Part shown: piece after piece, positions 37,152 to 45,458 of the stretch | Layout: every line of letters starts with the position of its first letter | Position numbering within the stretch: position 1 is the stretch's first letter | From: Anaerolineae bacterium | GTDB taxonomy: Bacteria; Chloroflexota; Anaerolineae; Anaerolineales; Villigracilaceae | Direction of reading: 5' to 3' | DNA: 64,000 nt | Assembly: GCA_003130845.1 (NCBI GenBank) | Contig: QEXW01000136.1 | Coordinates: 56,704 to 120,703, forward strand | Translations under genes and position numbers: made by a program | Notes under the pieces: model-generated | Told to the model about the DNA's origin: nothing | Database searches by the model: none | What the model saw: only the letters and a program-made list of their open reading frames with translations

Positions 37152-38564
37152 TTAAATCTTGCCGGCTACGTAATCTAGCACGTCTATCTTGGTCAGGATG
37201 CCAATCGGTCGGCTGTTTTCAATCACGATGAGTGCAAAGCCATTGGCGAGCATCGGCATGGCCTCGTCCAGGGTGGTTTCGGCCGGATAGGTGGCTTGTG
37301 CATTTTGTACCAGGCCATCTATAGGTTCGTCGTGACTGTGTTCGTGGCTTTCTAACAGGTGATTGAGCAAATCTACTTCGTCCAGCGTACCGACCAGCGT
37401 GCCATCAGGGCCGACGACCGGCACTTGTGAAATAGCGTGCTGCCGCATCAGGGTCATGACTTTGCGCATGGAATCGCCCAAGGTGGCGGTATAGAGCGTT
37501 TTGTTGGGTTTGGCCATGAGCAGGTCGCCGAGGGTCACTTCGCCAAATTCCGTTCCTAAGAAGCCGTTTTCGCGCATCCACTTGTTATCATAAAATTTGG
37601 AAAGGTAACGCGAACCGCTATCCGGGAAAATGACCACCACCAGCCGCTCGGAGGGTAATTTCGCCGCATATTTGAGCGCACCTGCCAGGGCGGCGCCGCT
37701 GGAGCCGCCGGCAAAAATGCCCTCTTGCCGCACCAGGGCGCGCGCCCACAAAAAGCATTCTTTGTCGTTTACGCGCACAATGTCATCTACCACGCTTAAA
37801 TCGGTGGCGGAGGGCAGGAAATCTTCCCCAATGCCTTCTACTTTATACGTTTTTGGGTAAGCCCCCTCCGGAATTTTGCCCTTGTTTTTCCAGATTTCGA
37901 GCAAAATTGAGCCTTCAATATCTACGCCCACAATGCGGATGTTAGGGTTTTTGGCCTTAAGATAGCGCCCGACACCGCTAATGGTGCCGCCTGTCCCCAT
38001 GCCGATGACCACATCCGTCACCCGGCCTTCGGTCTGCTCCCACAGTTCGGGGCCGGTCGTCATCTCATGCGTTTGGGGATTATCGGGGTTGTGGTATTGG
38101 TTGGCTAGGATGGCGTTGGGAATTTCACGTGCAAAGCGTTTGGCCACTTCGTAGTAGGAACGAGGGTCTTCTGGGGCGACTGCTGTGGGGGTGATGACCA
38201 CTTTTGCCCCATAGGCGCGCAGCAATTGGATTTTTTCGTTGGACATTTTATCGGGCATGACGAAGATGGTTTTGTAGCCCTTGAGTGCCGCCGCAATGGC
38301 GAGACCAACCCCGGTGTTGCCGCTGGTGGCTTCCACAATGGTTCCACCAGGGCGCAGTTCACCGCGCCGTTCGGCTTGTTCGACGATATTCAACCCCACG
38401 CGGTCTTTGACCGAACCGCCGGGGTTGAGAAATTCCAGTTTGGCATAGAGCGTGGCAGAAAGGTGGGGGGCGATACGCGTTAGCCGTACAAGCGGGGTGT
38501 TGCCAATGGCCCCCAAGATGTTATCGTATACCCGTTTTTGGTAAGATACCGGTAAAACGGCCAT
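37152..38564 (-). CDS. cbs: Cystathionine beta-synthase with CBS pair
   Basis: 470 aa. The PLP core (about 10-320) has the lysine in NPGGSVKDRVGLN, SGNTGVGLA, GMGTGGTISGVGRYL and GGSSGAA. The C-terminal CBS tandem (about 345-470; ALGDSMRKVMTLM, ILTKIDVLDYV) can bind nucleotides such as SAM or AMP. It condenses serine and homocysteine to cystathionine. A His-rich loop (ESHEHSHDE) lies within the CBS part. GGAGG precedes the ATG. A cysteine synthase role (CysM-like) is the alternative, notable because a sulfur-carrier and activating enzyme lie upstream on the same strand. Confidence 0.88.
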   Translation of the reverse strand: MAVLPVSYQKRVYDNILGAIGNTPLVRLTRIAPHLSATLYAKLEFLNPGGSVKDRVGLNIVEQAERRGELRPGGTIVEATSGNTGVGLAIAAALKGYKTIFVMPDKMSNEKIQLLRAYGAKVVITPTAVAPEDPRSYYEVAKRFAREIPNAILANQYHNPDNPQTHEMTTGPELWEQTEGRVTDVVIGMGTGGTISGVGRYLKAKNPNIRIVGVDIEGSILLEIWKNKGKIPEGAYPKTYKVEGIGEDFLPSATDLSVVDDIVRVNDKECFLWARALVRQEGIFAGGSSGAALAGALKYAAKLPSERLVVVIFPDSGSRYLSKFYDNKWMRENGFLGTEFGEVTLGDLLMAKPNKTLYTATLGDSMRKVMTLMRQHAISQVPVVGPDGTLVGTLDEVDLLNHLLESHEHSHDEPIDGLVQNAQATYPAETTLDEAMPMLANGFALIVIENSRPIGILTKIDVLDYVAGKI

Positions 38565-38678
38565 GCTGTTTCCTCCATGTAAAAATATGATTTTTGGATA
38601 CGGATGTATGCGGAAAACACGTTTTTTGTCCGCGCTCGTTTGCGGACTACACTGTACGGTGGCTAGATGTTGAAAATA

Positions 38679-39827
38679 TTAGTAAATCGGGAGCGAAGAA
38701 TCTACTTCACGTGCCCAGGCATTGATGCCGCCTTTTAGGTTTTTGATTCTCTTGAAACCAGCACTGACCAATAGCTCAAGCGCACGCGTCGAGCGTGTGC
38801 CGGCTTTACACAGCACCACCATCTCGCGGGCCGAATCTAGCTCAGAAAGGCGTGCAGCCAACGTGCCGAGTGGGATGTTGAGCGCACCGGGCAAGGCGGA
38901 AATTTGTAATTCGTGCGGCTCACGCACATCCAGCAAGAGCGGTGGGTTGGCGCTTTGTAAACGGGCTGCTAGTTCCGGGGCGGAAATGTCCCAATCTACT
39001 CCCGCCGAACCGCTTTCGTGGTCGTGTCCCGGCACGCCGCAGAACTCTTCGTAATCAATTAATGTCGTGATGTCGGCATTTGGCCCGCATACTCTGCATT
39101 TCGGGTTTTTACGCAGGTTGACGAAGTCAAATGACATATCGAGGGCGTTGTAGAGCAGGAGTTTTCCAATCAGCACATCGCCAATGCCAAGCAGCAGCTT
39201 AAGGGCTTCGGTGGCCTGAATGGTGCCAATGGTGCCAGGTAAAATGCCTAACACGCCGCCTTCAGCACAGGTCGGCACCAAGCCGGGCGGGGGTGGTTCG
39301 GGGAACAGGCAGCGATAACATGGGCCTTTTTGGGCATAAAACACGCTGGTTTGTCCATCGAAGCGAAAAATGGAGCCATACACATTCGGTTTTCCCAAGA
39401 ACACTGCCACATCGTTGCTTAGGTAGCGGGTGGGAAAGTTATCCGTGCAGTCTATGATGACATCATACGGCGCTACAATTTCCATTGCATTGGCTGAGGT
39501 GAATGGTGTGTTGTATGTATCTACTTGAATGGTGGGATTCAAGTCCAGTAAACGCTTGCGGGCGCTTTCGACCTTCAGGGTGCCGACGGTGGAGGTGCCG
39601 TGAACGATTTGTCGTTGCAGGTTGGTCGAGTCGACCACATCGTAATCTACCAAGCCAATTCGCCCAACGCCGGCTGCTGCCAAGTAGAGCGAGACCGGAG
39701 AGCCCAGTCCGCCCGTGCCGATGACCAGGACCGAGGATTGTTTGAGTTTTTGCTGTCCTGTCAAGCCGACTTCGGGGATGAGCAGATGGCGCGAATAGCG
39801 CAGGATTTCATCGCGAGTGAGTTCCAT
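38679..39827 (-). CDS. MoeZ-like sulfur-carrier adenylyltransferase with rhodanese domain
   Basis: 382 aa. The E1-like domain (1-255) carries GTGGLGSPVSLYLAAAGVG for ATP, the zinc ligands CYRC and CRVCG, and the loop PTCAEGGVLGILPG. A C-terminal rhodanese domain (about 285-380) has the active cysteine in VVLCKAGTRSTRALE. Proteins of this build (MoeZ, MOCS3) adenylate the Gly-Gly end of ThiS/MoaD/CysO-type carriers and pass sulfur to them. The carrier gene lies 29 bases upstream. Confidence 0.92.
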   Translation of the reverse strand: MELTRDEILRYSRHLLIPEVGLTGQQKLKQSSVLVIGTGGLGSPVSLYLAAAGVGRIGLVDYDVVDSTNLQRQIVHGTSTVGTLKVESARKRLLDLNPTIQVDTYNTPFTSANAMEIVAPYDVIIDCTDNFPTRYLSNDVAVFLGKPNVYGSIFRFDGQTSVFYAQKGPCYRCLFPEPPPPGLVPTCAEGGVLGILPGTIGTIQATEALKLLLGIGDVLIGKLLLYNALDMSFDFVNLRKNPKCRVCGPNADITTLIDYEEFCGVPGHDHESGSAGVDWDISAPELAARLQSANPPLLLDVREPHELQISALPGALNIPLGTLAARLSELDSAREMVVLCKAGTRSTRALELLVSAGFKRIKNLKGGINAWAREVDSSLPIY

Positions 39828-39856
39828 AGGCAGTGTCCGGGTGTCTGATAATCAGT

Positions 39857-40129
39857 TTAGCCGCCGGTGACGGAGGGCAGAACTTTGATGACATCGTTTT
39901 CACTGACGGGCGTTTCTAGGCCGTTTAAATCACGAATGTTCTCGGCGTTCAGAAATAGGTTGATATGACGACGGATTTTGCCGCTGCTATCGAACAAGTG
40001 GGTTTGAATGGCCGGGTATTGCTGCGTTAGGTCGCTGAGGGTTTCGGCCACCGTTTGCCCGCGAACACTGACTTCGGTTTGACCGTTGAGGTAGTATTTG
40101 AGCAAGGTTGGCACGCGCAGGATGGGCAT
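39857..40129 (-). CDS. Ubiquitin-like sulfur carrier (MoaD/ThiS/CysO family)
   Basis: A 90-aa beta-grasp protein ending in VLPSVTGG, the Gly-Gly tail that is thiocarboxylated by the neighbouring MoeZ-like enzyme. Length and the segment HLFDSSGKIRRHINLFLNAENIR are closer to CysO/archaeal MoaD-like carriers than to the ~66-aa ThiS. The start at 40129 begins MPILRVPTLL; the upstream extension is part of the SPFH gene's 3' end read in another frame. It could feed cysteine, molybdopterin or thiamine synthesis; context with CBS favours sulfur for cysteine. Confidence 0.88.
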   Translation of the reverse strand: MPILRVPTLLKYYLNGQTEVSVRGQTVAETLSDLTQQYPAIQTHLFDSSGKIRRHINLFLNAENIRDLNGLETPVSENDVIKVLPSVTGG

Positions 40130-40131
40130 GG

Positions 40132-40878
40132 TTATTTTTCTTTCTGCCGGTTGAGGGTTGTCATCCATTCTGTGGGCAAGATGACCAGGTTTTTGCCGGC
40201 TTGGGTTTCCAGTGTTTGCAGCAGGCGCAATTGCATCAGGTGAGGATGGTTGGCAAAGAGTTGTTCGGTGTTGGCCAAGTTGCGCAAGGCAGCGCTCTCG
40301 CCGCGTGCTTTTTCCAGGGCTGCTAGTCCCTGCATTTTGGCTTGGACGACTTGTGCAAAGATGGCTTTCAAATCGCCGGGGAACATGATGTCTTTGATGT
40401 TCACCAGCGATAGTTCCAGACCAAGTTCGCAGGCTGGTTCGCGGCCCTTTTCTAACAAGATGTTTCCGATTTCGGCCCGTTTGCTGAGCAGTTCTTCAAC
40501 AAGCAGCGTGCCAATCACATCCCGTAAGTGTATTTGTAGCATGAGGTAGAGTGCTTCTTCGTAATTCTGGCTCTGGGTGAGCGCTTTGTAAGGGTCCGCT
40601 ACGCGATAGGCAGCCGCCAGGCTGATTTTTAGACTGATATTGTCTTTGGTGAGTATCTCTTGGCCTGAAAGGGTGATATGCTTTAGGCGAATGTCAACCT
40701 GTTGAACGGTTTCCCACGGACGGAATATCCATCGCGCACCAGGTTCTAGAATGCGGATGAATTTTCCTCGCCGGTAGAGCAATCCACGTTGATGCTCAAA
40801 GATGGTGACGGGGCGAATCAGAATGCTTAGTACGAGGACAAGAGCAAGTGAGAGCAGGAGCGTGAGTAGGTATTCCAT
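40132..40878 (-). CDS. SPFH/band-7 (slipin-like) membrane protein
   Basis: 248 aa. One N-terminal membrane helix (YLLTLLLSLALVLVLSILI) is followed by a band-7 domain (about 22-200): RRGKFIRILEPGARWIFRPW, LSGQEILTKDNISLKISLAA, GRE-type QVVQAKMQGLAALEKARGES near the end. Such proteins form oligomeric scaffolds on the inner membrane. The frame continues to 41154 but the upstream part crosses the structured tRNA-like region and was rejected. Two bases separate it from the sulfur carrier gene, an unusual neighbour. Confidence 0.85.
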   Translation of the reverse strand: MEYLLTLLLSLALVLVLSILIRPVTIFEHQRGLLYRRGKFIRILEPGARWIFRPWETVQQVDIRLKHITLSGQEILTKDNISLKISLAAAYRVADPYKALTQSQNYEEALYLMLQIHLRDVIGTLLVEELLSKRAEIGNILLEKGREPACELGLELSLVNIKDIMFPGDLKAIFAQVVQAKMQGLAALEKARGESAALRNLANTEQLFANHPHLMQLRLLQTLETQAGKNLVILPTEWMTTLNRQKEK

Positions 40879-40902
40879 CGTTTCATCATCCGTTGAGAGG
40901 CA

Positions 40903-41076
40903 CTGCCCCAAAGAGCGCAGACGTTCGGCGGAGGGCTTAACCTGCAGGGCCGATTGTTTGCTTGCGCAGGGCGCTGCTCTTTGGGGCAGCGTGTTGGGGA
41001 ATCGAACCCCTGAACCCATGTGAGATAGCCAATTGCAAAGCCAGACGGGAGATTCCTGCCCGGCTGCGCATATCTC
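40903..41076 (-). ncRNA. Candidate structured RNA with a tRNA T-arm-like hairpin
   Basis: In the 445-base gap 40879-41323 the minus strand shows three consecutive hairpins directly after a -10 box: GAGATA/TATCTC closing a GC-rich arm (41076-41022), a T-arm look-alike GGGG-TTCGATT-CCCC (41010-40996) and a 14-bp stem CTGCCCCAAAGAGC / GCTCTTTGGGGCAG (40989-40976 with 40916-40903). A complete tRNA cannot be folded: no matching acceptor 5' strand, no anticodon arm and no CCA. It could be a leader RNA of the SPFH-sulfur-carrier operon, a decayed tRNA or a new RNA. The rest of the gap (41090-41323) shows only AT-rich sequence and the kinase promoter. Confidence 0.35.
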
Positions 41077-41083
41077 TGTAAAA

Positions 41084-41089
41084 ATCATA
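41084..41089 (-). promoter_or_regulatory. -10 box of the SPFH operon / structured RNA
   Basis: TATGAT on the minus strand, with a predicted start at about 41077, exactly where the first stem (GAGATA) of the structured RNA begins. The -35 is indistinct. Confidence 0.4.
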
Positions 41090-41252
41090 ACATAAAATTC
41101 TTGGCGGGTGAGAAGCGCTTTTTGCCGTTCGGTAGTCTTGTGGTTGATTGCCAAACCCGCCTAGCAAAGCCAAGATATGAGACCTTGAGCAGAAGAAGCG
41201 CTCACCAATAAAGATACACGCAAGGCGCTTGTTTTTTGGGAAAAGCCACCGA

Positions 41253-41258
41253 TTGTGC
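41253..41258 (+). promoter_or_regulatory. -10 box of the GAF-PAS kinase gene
   Basis: TATACT about 65 bases before the ATG at 41324, in an otherwise AT-rich stretch. Confidence 0.35.
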
Positions 41259-41323
41259 TATACTCACAGTGGGAACACAAAAATTCGTTCTTTTGGCACG
41301 TATCTTTTTGCAAAAGGCATCGT

Positions 41324-43381
41324 ATGTCTCAGGATCAGCGCGCCGTATTGGAATTGCTCTACAAAGTGAGCCGGGAATTTGCTTCCGCGCTCGATTTGCG
41401 CGTTGTCCTGACGCGTGTTTTGTTTGCAGCGTTGAATAACGTCGGGGGTGAACGCGGCTCCATCATCGTCATGGATGACAACGGACGTCCAATCGACTCG
41501 GCGATTGTGTATGGCAATCAATTGCGCGAAGGTACGACCCTGCAACTGCGCGATACGATGGAACGAGGTTTGGCCGGTTGGGTGGCACGGAAACGCCAGG
41601 CTGCGCTTGTGCCTGATACCAGCAAAGATGAACGGTGGCTGCGGCGGGAAGATGACGCTCTCGACCGCAGCGGCGCAAAATCGGCCATTTGTGCGCCCCT
41701 CTTGGTGCGCGAAAAGATTGTGGGTGTGTTGACGATTGTTCACCCCGTGCCACATTTCTTCGATACGGAACACCTGGAACTGATGCAGGCCATTGCTGAC
41801 CAGGCCGGCATTGCCATCTTAAATGCGCGCCTGTTTTCGGAAAGTCAACGCCAGGCGCGCGTGATGACGGTGCTGGCAGAAGGTGCTGCCAGCCTGACGA
41901 TGTCGGTGCGCATGGAAGACATCTTTTCGGCCATTCTCACACAAGTCAAGCAAGCACTTCAGGTGGAAATTGTGGCGCTGGCTTTGCTAGAGGGCGAGGA
42001 ACTTGTCTTTCGTGCGGCGGACGGACCGCGCAGCGAGGGCATTATCTTACGCCGAGTCAAGCTGGGGGAGGGCATTGCCGGTCTTGTAGCGCGTGAGGGA
42101 CGCGGGGCAGTCATTCCGGCGATTGTCTCTGATACCTTGCTCTCCAATGCCGAAAAAATCCCCGGCGTGCATGTGCGCGCCCTGGCTTGTGCTCCCATCC
42201 ACTTTCAAGGCAAGGTGATTGGCATTCTGGAAGCCTTTAACCCGCTCAACCGCGCCTTCGACCCGGATTCCCTGCTCGTGCTGACCGGTTTGGGTTCTCT
42301 CGCCGGCACCGCCATCCAAAACGGGGAATTGTTCCAGCGCCTAGACCTGGCCCGCAAGCGTTATCGCGATTTGTTTGATGACAGCATTGACCCAATTGTG
42401 ATTACCGATTTGGAAGGCAAAATCCTGGAAGCCAACCGCCAAGCCGAACGCTTCTCGGGTTATCCGTTAGAAGACTTGAAGCGTTTCCTGATTGGGCAAA
42501 TGCACGATATTAACTTCGATAAAACCGGTGTTGCATTTGAGAAAATTGGCGAAGCCACCATTCACTACGAATCGATGCTGTATAGCCAACAAGGAACAAC
42601 CTACCCAGTCAGCGTTCATGTGCGCAGGGTGCTGTTCGATGGTCAAAACGCGCTTCAATGGATTATGCGCGACATCCGCGAACGCAAAGAACTGGATGCC
42701 TTGCGCGAAGACCTTTCTGCTATGATTTATCATGACTTGCGCTCGCCGCTGGGCAACATTCTTTCGAGTGTAGAAATGCTGGGGGCGAGCATCCCCGAAG
42801 CAGAACAAGAAACAACGGCCCCGTTTCTTAAAATTGCCCGACACTCCATTGCGCGCATTGAGCGGCTAATCAATTCACTCCTGGACATTAACCGCCTGGA
42901 ACAAAACCAACCCATCACCGAACGGCAAGCCATCGGTGTGCAAGTGCTGTTCGATGAAGTGTTGGAAATTGTGCGCCCCTCGCTGGAAGGCCGCAACCAG
43001 ACGGTGGAAGTTCGCTTGGAAGGCAATCTGCGAGAATTAGACGTAGATGCCGATATGATTCGCCGTGTGCTGATTAACCTGGTTGAAAATGCCGCCAAAT
43101 ACACCCCGGTTCAAGGTCACATTGTTTTGGGCGCGCACCCGGCAGATGAGGAACCGTTCCTAAAAATTTATGTGCAAGATAACGGCCCAGGCATACCCGA
43201 AGCCGACCGCGAACGCATCTTTGATAAATTTACCCGTCTCAAAAACAAAACCGGCGCGCGCGGCTTGGGCGTTGGGTTGGCCTTTTGCAAATTGGCGGTA
43301 CAGGCGCATGGCGGAAAAATTTGGGTTGAAGATGCTCCAGAACATGGGGCGAAATTTGTCTTTACTTTACCGATGGTTTAA
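41324..43381 (+). CDS. GAF-GAF-PAS sensor histidine kinase
   Basis: 685 aa, soluble. Two GAF domains (about 10-155 and 180-325, the first with GERGSIIVMDDNGRPID), one PAS (about 340-460, DPIVITDLEGKILEANRQAE), HisKA with SAMIYHDLRSPLGNILSS (about 465-482) and HATPase (LINLVENAAKYTP, DNGPGIPEADRERIF, GLGVGLAFCK). All catalytic boxes are intact. An in-frame start 23 codons upstream overlaps the promoter, so the ATG at 41324, preceded by AAAAGG, is chosen. No partner response regulator is adjacent; the following genes are metabolic. Confidence 0.93.
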   Translation: MSQDQRAVLELLYKVSREFASALDLRVVLTRVLFAALNNVGGERGSIIVMDDNGRPIDSAIVYGNQLREGTTLQLRDTMERGLAGWVARKRQAALVPDTSKDERWLRREDDALDRSGAKSAICAPLLVREKIVGVLTIVHPVPHFFDTEHLELMQAIADQAGIAILNARLFSESQRQARVMTVLAEGAASLTMSVRMEDIFSAILTQVKQALQVEIVALALLEGEELVFRAADGPRSEGIILRRVKLGEGIAGLVAREGRGAVIPAIVSDTLLSNAEKIPGVHVRALACAPIHFQGKVIGILEAFNPLNRAFDPDSLLVLTGLGSLAGTAIQNGELFQRLDLARKRYRDLFDDSIDPIVITDLEGKILEANRQAERFSGYPLEDLKRFLIGQMHDINFDKTGVAFEKIGEATIHYESMLYSQQGTTYPVSVHVRRVLFDGQNALQWIMRDIRERKELDALREDLSAMIYHDLRSPLGNILSSVEMLGASIPEAEQETTAPFLKIARHSIARIERLINSLLDINRLEQNQPITERQAIGVQVLFDEVLEIVRPSLEGRNQTVEVRLEGNLRELDVDADMIRRVLINLVENAAKYTPVQGHIVLGAHPADEEPFLKIYVQDNGPGIPEADRERIFDKFTRLKNKTGARGLGVGLAFCKLAVQAHGGKIWVEDAPEHGAKFVFTLPMV

Positions 43382-43546
43382 CCCAATCCGCGTAGTTTAA
43401 GCGACCCGTCATCCTGTAAGCCATCAACATTCGCGCGCTGAACACAATCTCTATCTTGCCTTTTGTCCAACCTTGGTGGGTTTCCTTCCACTGACCGAAG
43501 ACGTACTTACTGAATCTTAACTTTACAATCGTTTGATAGGAGTTGT

Positions 43547-44407
43547 ATGCAAACCCTTGCCCCTCAGGTTTTCATCGAAGATAGTTACCCTGGCGTTACG
43601 CTGGGGGCCATTGCCTTACCACATGGGTTAATTCAAATTGATGCGCCGCCTTCTCCAGAGGATGGCCGTTCGTGGCGTGCGGCTCTGCTTAGCCTTAATA
43701 GTGGTGTAGAACGGCTGCTGGTCAACTTGGATGCTCATCCCGACCGCACCCTGGGCGCCCGTTCGATGGACTGTACCATCATCGCTCACGAAGACACCGC
43801 GAGCGCCTTCCGAAACCGTCCAACGGTTTTCAAATCGCAGAGCGATGAAACCGGTGCCGATTGGGAAGCAGTGGCCGGCTTGGGCAGCATTCGCTGGGCG
43901 CCACCGGAAATCTCATTTACCGAACGGATGGCCATCGAATGGAGCAACTTTCCGGTTATTCTTGAAAGTCATGCCGGGCCCGGAATTGGCGCTTCGTGGG
44001 CCATCTTGCCAGAAGCTGGTATTGTCTTTGTCGGCGACTTGGTACTGAAAAATCAACCCCCCTTTTTGGCACATGCCCGCTTACCCGAATGGCTGAACTC
44101 CATCGAACATCTGATGGCAAAATACCAAAACTACGTTGTGGTGAGCGGACGCGGGGGCGTCGTCAGTTATGCGGAAATCAAGGCGCAGCACGAGTATCTC
44201 ATGCAGATTCACACAGAACTCGAATCGCTTTCCAAACGGCAAGCCCCCTTGGATGCCGTGGAAGCGCTGGTGACGCCTTGCATGAACGCGCTCAATGCCC
44301 CGGCGCACCGACAAAAGCAATATGCCCAGCGCTTAGCGTATGGTTTGCGCCAATATTATGCCCGCCACTATCTCGCCACTGGCAACACGGATTCTTTCGA
44401 TGAGTAA
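43547..44407 (+). CDS. Metallo-beta-lactamase-fold protein with degenerate metal site
   Basis: 286 aa. The fold is visible: an N-terminal strand pair (GVTLGAIALPHGLIQIDAP), the loop that normally carries HxHxDH, a strand-loop with His in LESHAGPG and the Asp in IVFVGDLVLK. The metal loop, however, reads LDAHPDRTLGA (about 61-71): only the middle His and the Asp remain of HxHxDH, and the final GHG-like turn is VVSGRGG. Catalysis with two zinc ions is doubtful; one metal or a binding role is possible. Its stop overlaps the asparaginase start by eight bases. Confidence 0.65.
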   Translation: MQTLAPQVFIEDSYPGVTLGAIALPHGLIQIDAPPSPEDGRSWRAALLSLNSGVERLLVNLDAHPDRTLGARSMDCTIIAHEDTASAFRNRPTVFKSQSDETGADWEAVAGLGSIRWAPPEISFTERMAIEWSNFPVILESHAGPGIGASWAILPEAGIVFVGDLVLKNQPPFLAHARLPEWLNSIEHLMAKYQNYVVVSGRGGVVSYAEIKAQHEYLMQIHTELESLSKRQAPLDAVEALVTPCMNALNAPAHRQKQYAQRLAYGLRQYYARHYLATGNTDSFDE

Positions 44408-45455
44408 ACCCACCCTTGCGTATCAACCCATCTTTGAATTAACCCGCGGCAAGATTGTCGAATCCGTCCATTTTGGCGCTTATGCCGTCGTGGATGCACA
44501 CGGCACGCTGCTGGCTTCCGCTGGCGACCCTTATCTCATCACCTTTCTGCGTTCCAGCGCCAAACCGTTTCAGGCCTTGCCGTTTATCGAACAAGACGGA
44601 CACCAGTACTTTGGCTTCACCCCCCAAGAAATTGCGCTAATGTGCGCCTCCCATTCTGGCACCGATGAACATGTCGAAACCGTGCGTGCTATGCAGGCCA
44701 AAATTGATGTTGGCGTACAAGACCTGTTGTGCGGAATGCATGACCCTATTCATCAACCTACACGTGATGCAATGCTCCTGCGGGGAGAAATGACCTCGCC
44801 CTATCGCCACAACTGTTCAGGCAAACACACCGGCATGTTGGCTCATGCCCGTCTGCGCGGTGCGCCAATCGGCAATTATTTGGATTTGGACCACCCCGTG
44901 CAACAATCCATTCTGCACACCTTTGCTGAAATGTGCAGCGTGCCGGCGCAACAAGTCGAAGTGGGCATAGATGGTTGCTCGGCGCCCAATTTTGCAATTC
45001 CGCTGTACAACGCTGCTTGGGGCTTTGCCCGTCTGTGTGATCCATCTGACCTTGAGTCGAAGCGGGCTGATGCCTGTCGTGTCATCACACACGCTATGAT
45101 GGCACACCCAGAGATGGTGGCCGGTCCTGAGCGCTTTGATACCCTTTTGATGCAAGTGGCAGCAGGCAAAGTCATCTCCAAAGGCGGAGCAGAAGGCTAC
45201 CAAGCGCTTGGCGTTATGCCTGGCGTGCTCTCGCCTGATGCGCCTGGCATTGGCATCGCCATCAAAATCAGTGATGGGGATAACACCGACCGCGCGCGCA
45301 GCAGTGTCGCACTGGCGCTTCTCAAAACACTTGGCGTGCTTGATGAGCGCGACCTTGAACGCCTGGCGGCTTTTGGCCCGGTTCGGCAATTGTATAACTA
45401 CCGCAAGTTGCACACCGGTGAGAGCCACCCCCTCCTCAGCGCCTCCAAAGTGTAG
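44400..45455 (+). CDS. L-asparaginase II (Rhizobium-type family)
   Basis: 351 aa of the asparaginase family typified by the thermolabile Rhizobium etli enzyme, unrelated to E. coli AnsA/AnsB. It shows LRSSAKPFQALPFIEQDGH, LMCASHSGTDEHVETV, LLCGMHDP, the NCSGKHTGMLAHARL motif and GIDGCSAPNFAIPL. Likely releases ammonia and aspartate from asparagine. The start at 44400 is coupled to the degenerate MBL gene; the link between the two is unexplained. Normal length. Confidence 0.9.
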   Translation: MSKPTLAYQPIFELTRGKIVESVHFGAYAVVDAHGTLLASAGDPYLITFLRSSAKPFQALPFIEQDGHQYFGFTPQEIALMCASHSGTDEHVETVRAMQAKIDVGVQDLLCGMHDPIHQPTRDAMLLRGEMTSPYRHNCSGKHTGMLAHARLRGAPIGNYLDLDHPVQQSILHTFAEMCSVPAQQVEVGIDGCSAPNFAIPLYNAAWGFARLCDPSDLESKRADACRVITHAMMAHPEMVAGPERFDTLLMQVAAGKVISKGGAEGYQALGVMPGVLSPDAPGIGIAIKISDGDNTDRARSSVALALLKTLGVLDERDLERLAAFGPVRQLYNYRKLHTGESHPLLSASKV

Positions 45456-45458
45456 GCT

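Noticed and set aside
38628..38647. Hairpin GTCCGC/GCGGAC between the MoeZ-like gene and cbs as a terminator
   Set aside because: On the transcribed (minus) strand it is followed by A residues, not U; the T run is on the wrong side.
40905..41010. Permuted (two-piece) tmRNA or permuted tRNA
   Set aside because: The T-arm and a 7-bp acceptor-like match in permuted order are present, but six extra bases separate them, no GGTTTCGAC-like D region or tag reading frame follows, and the SPFH start codon lies too close.
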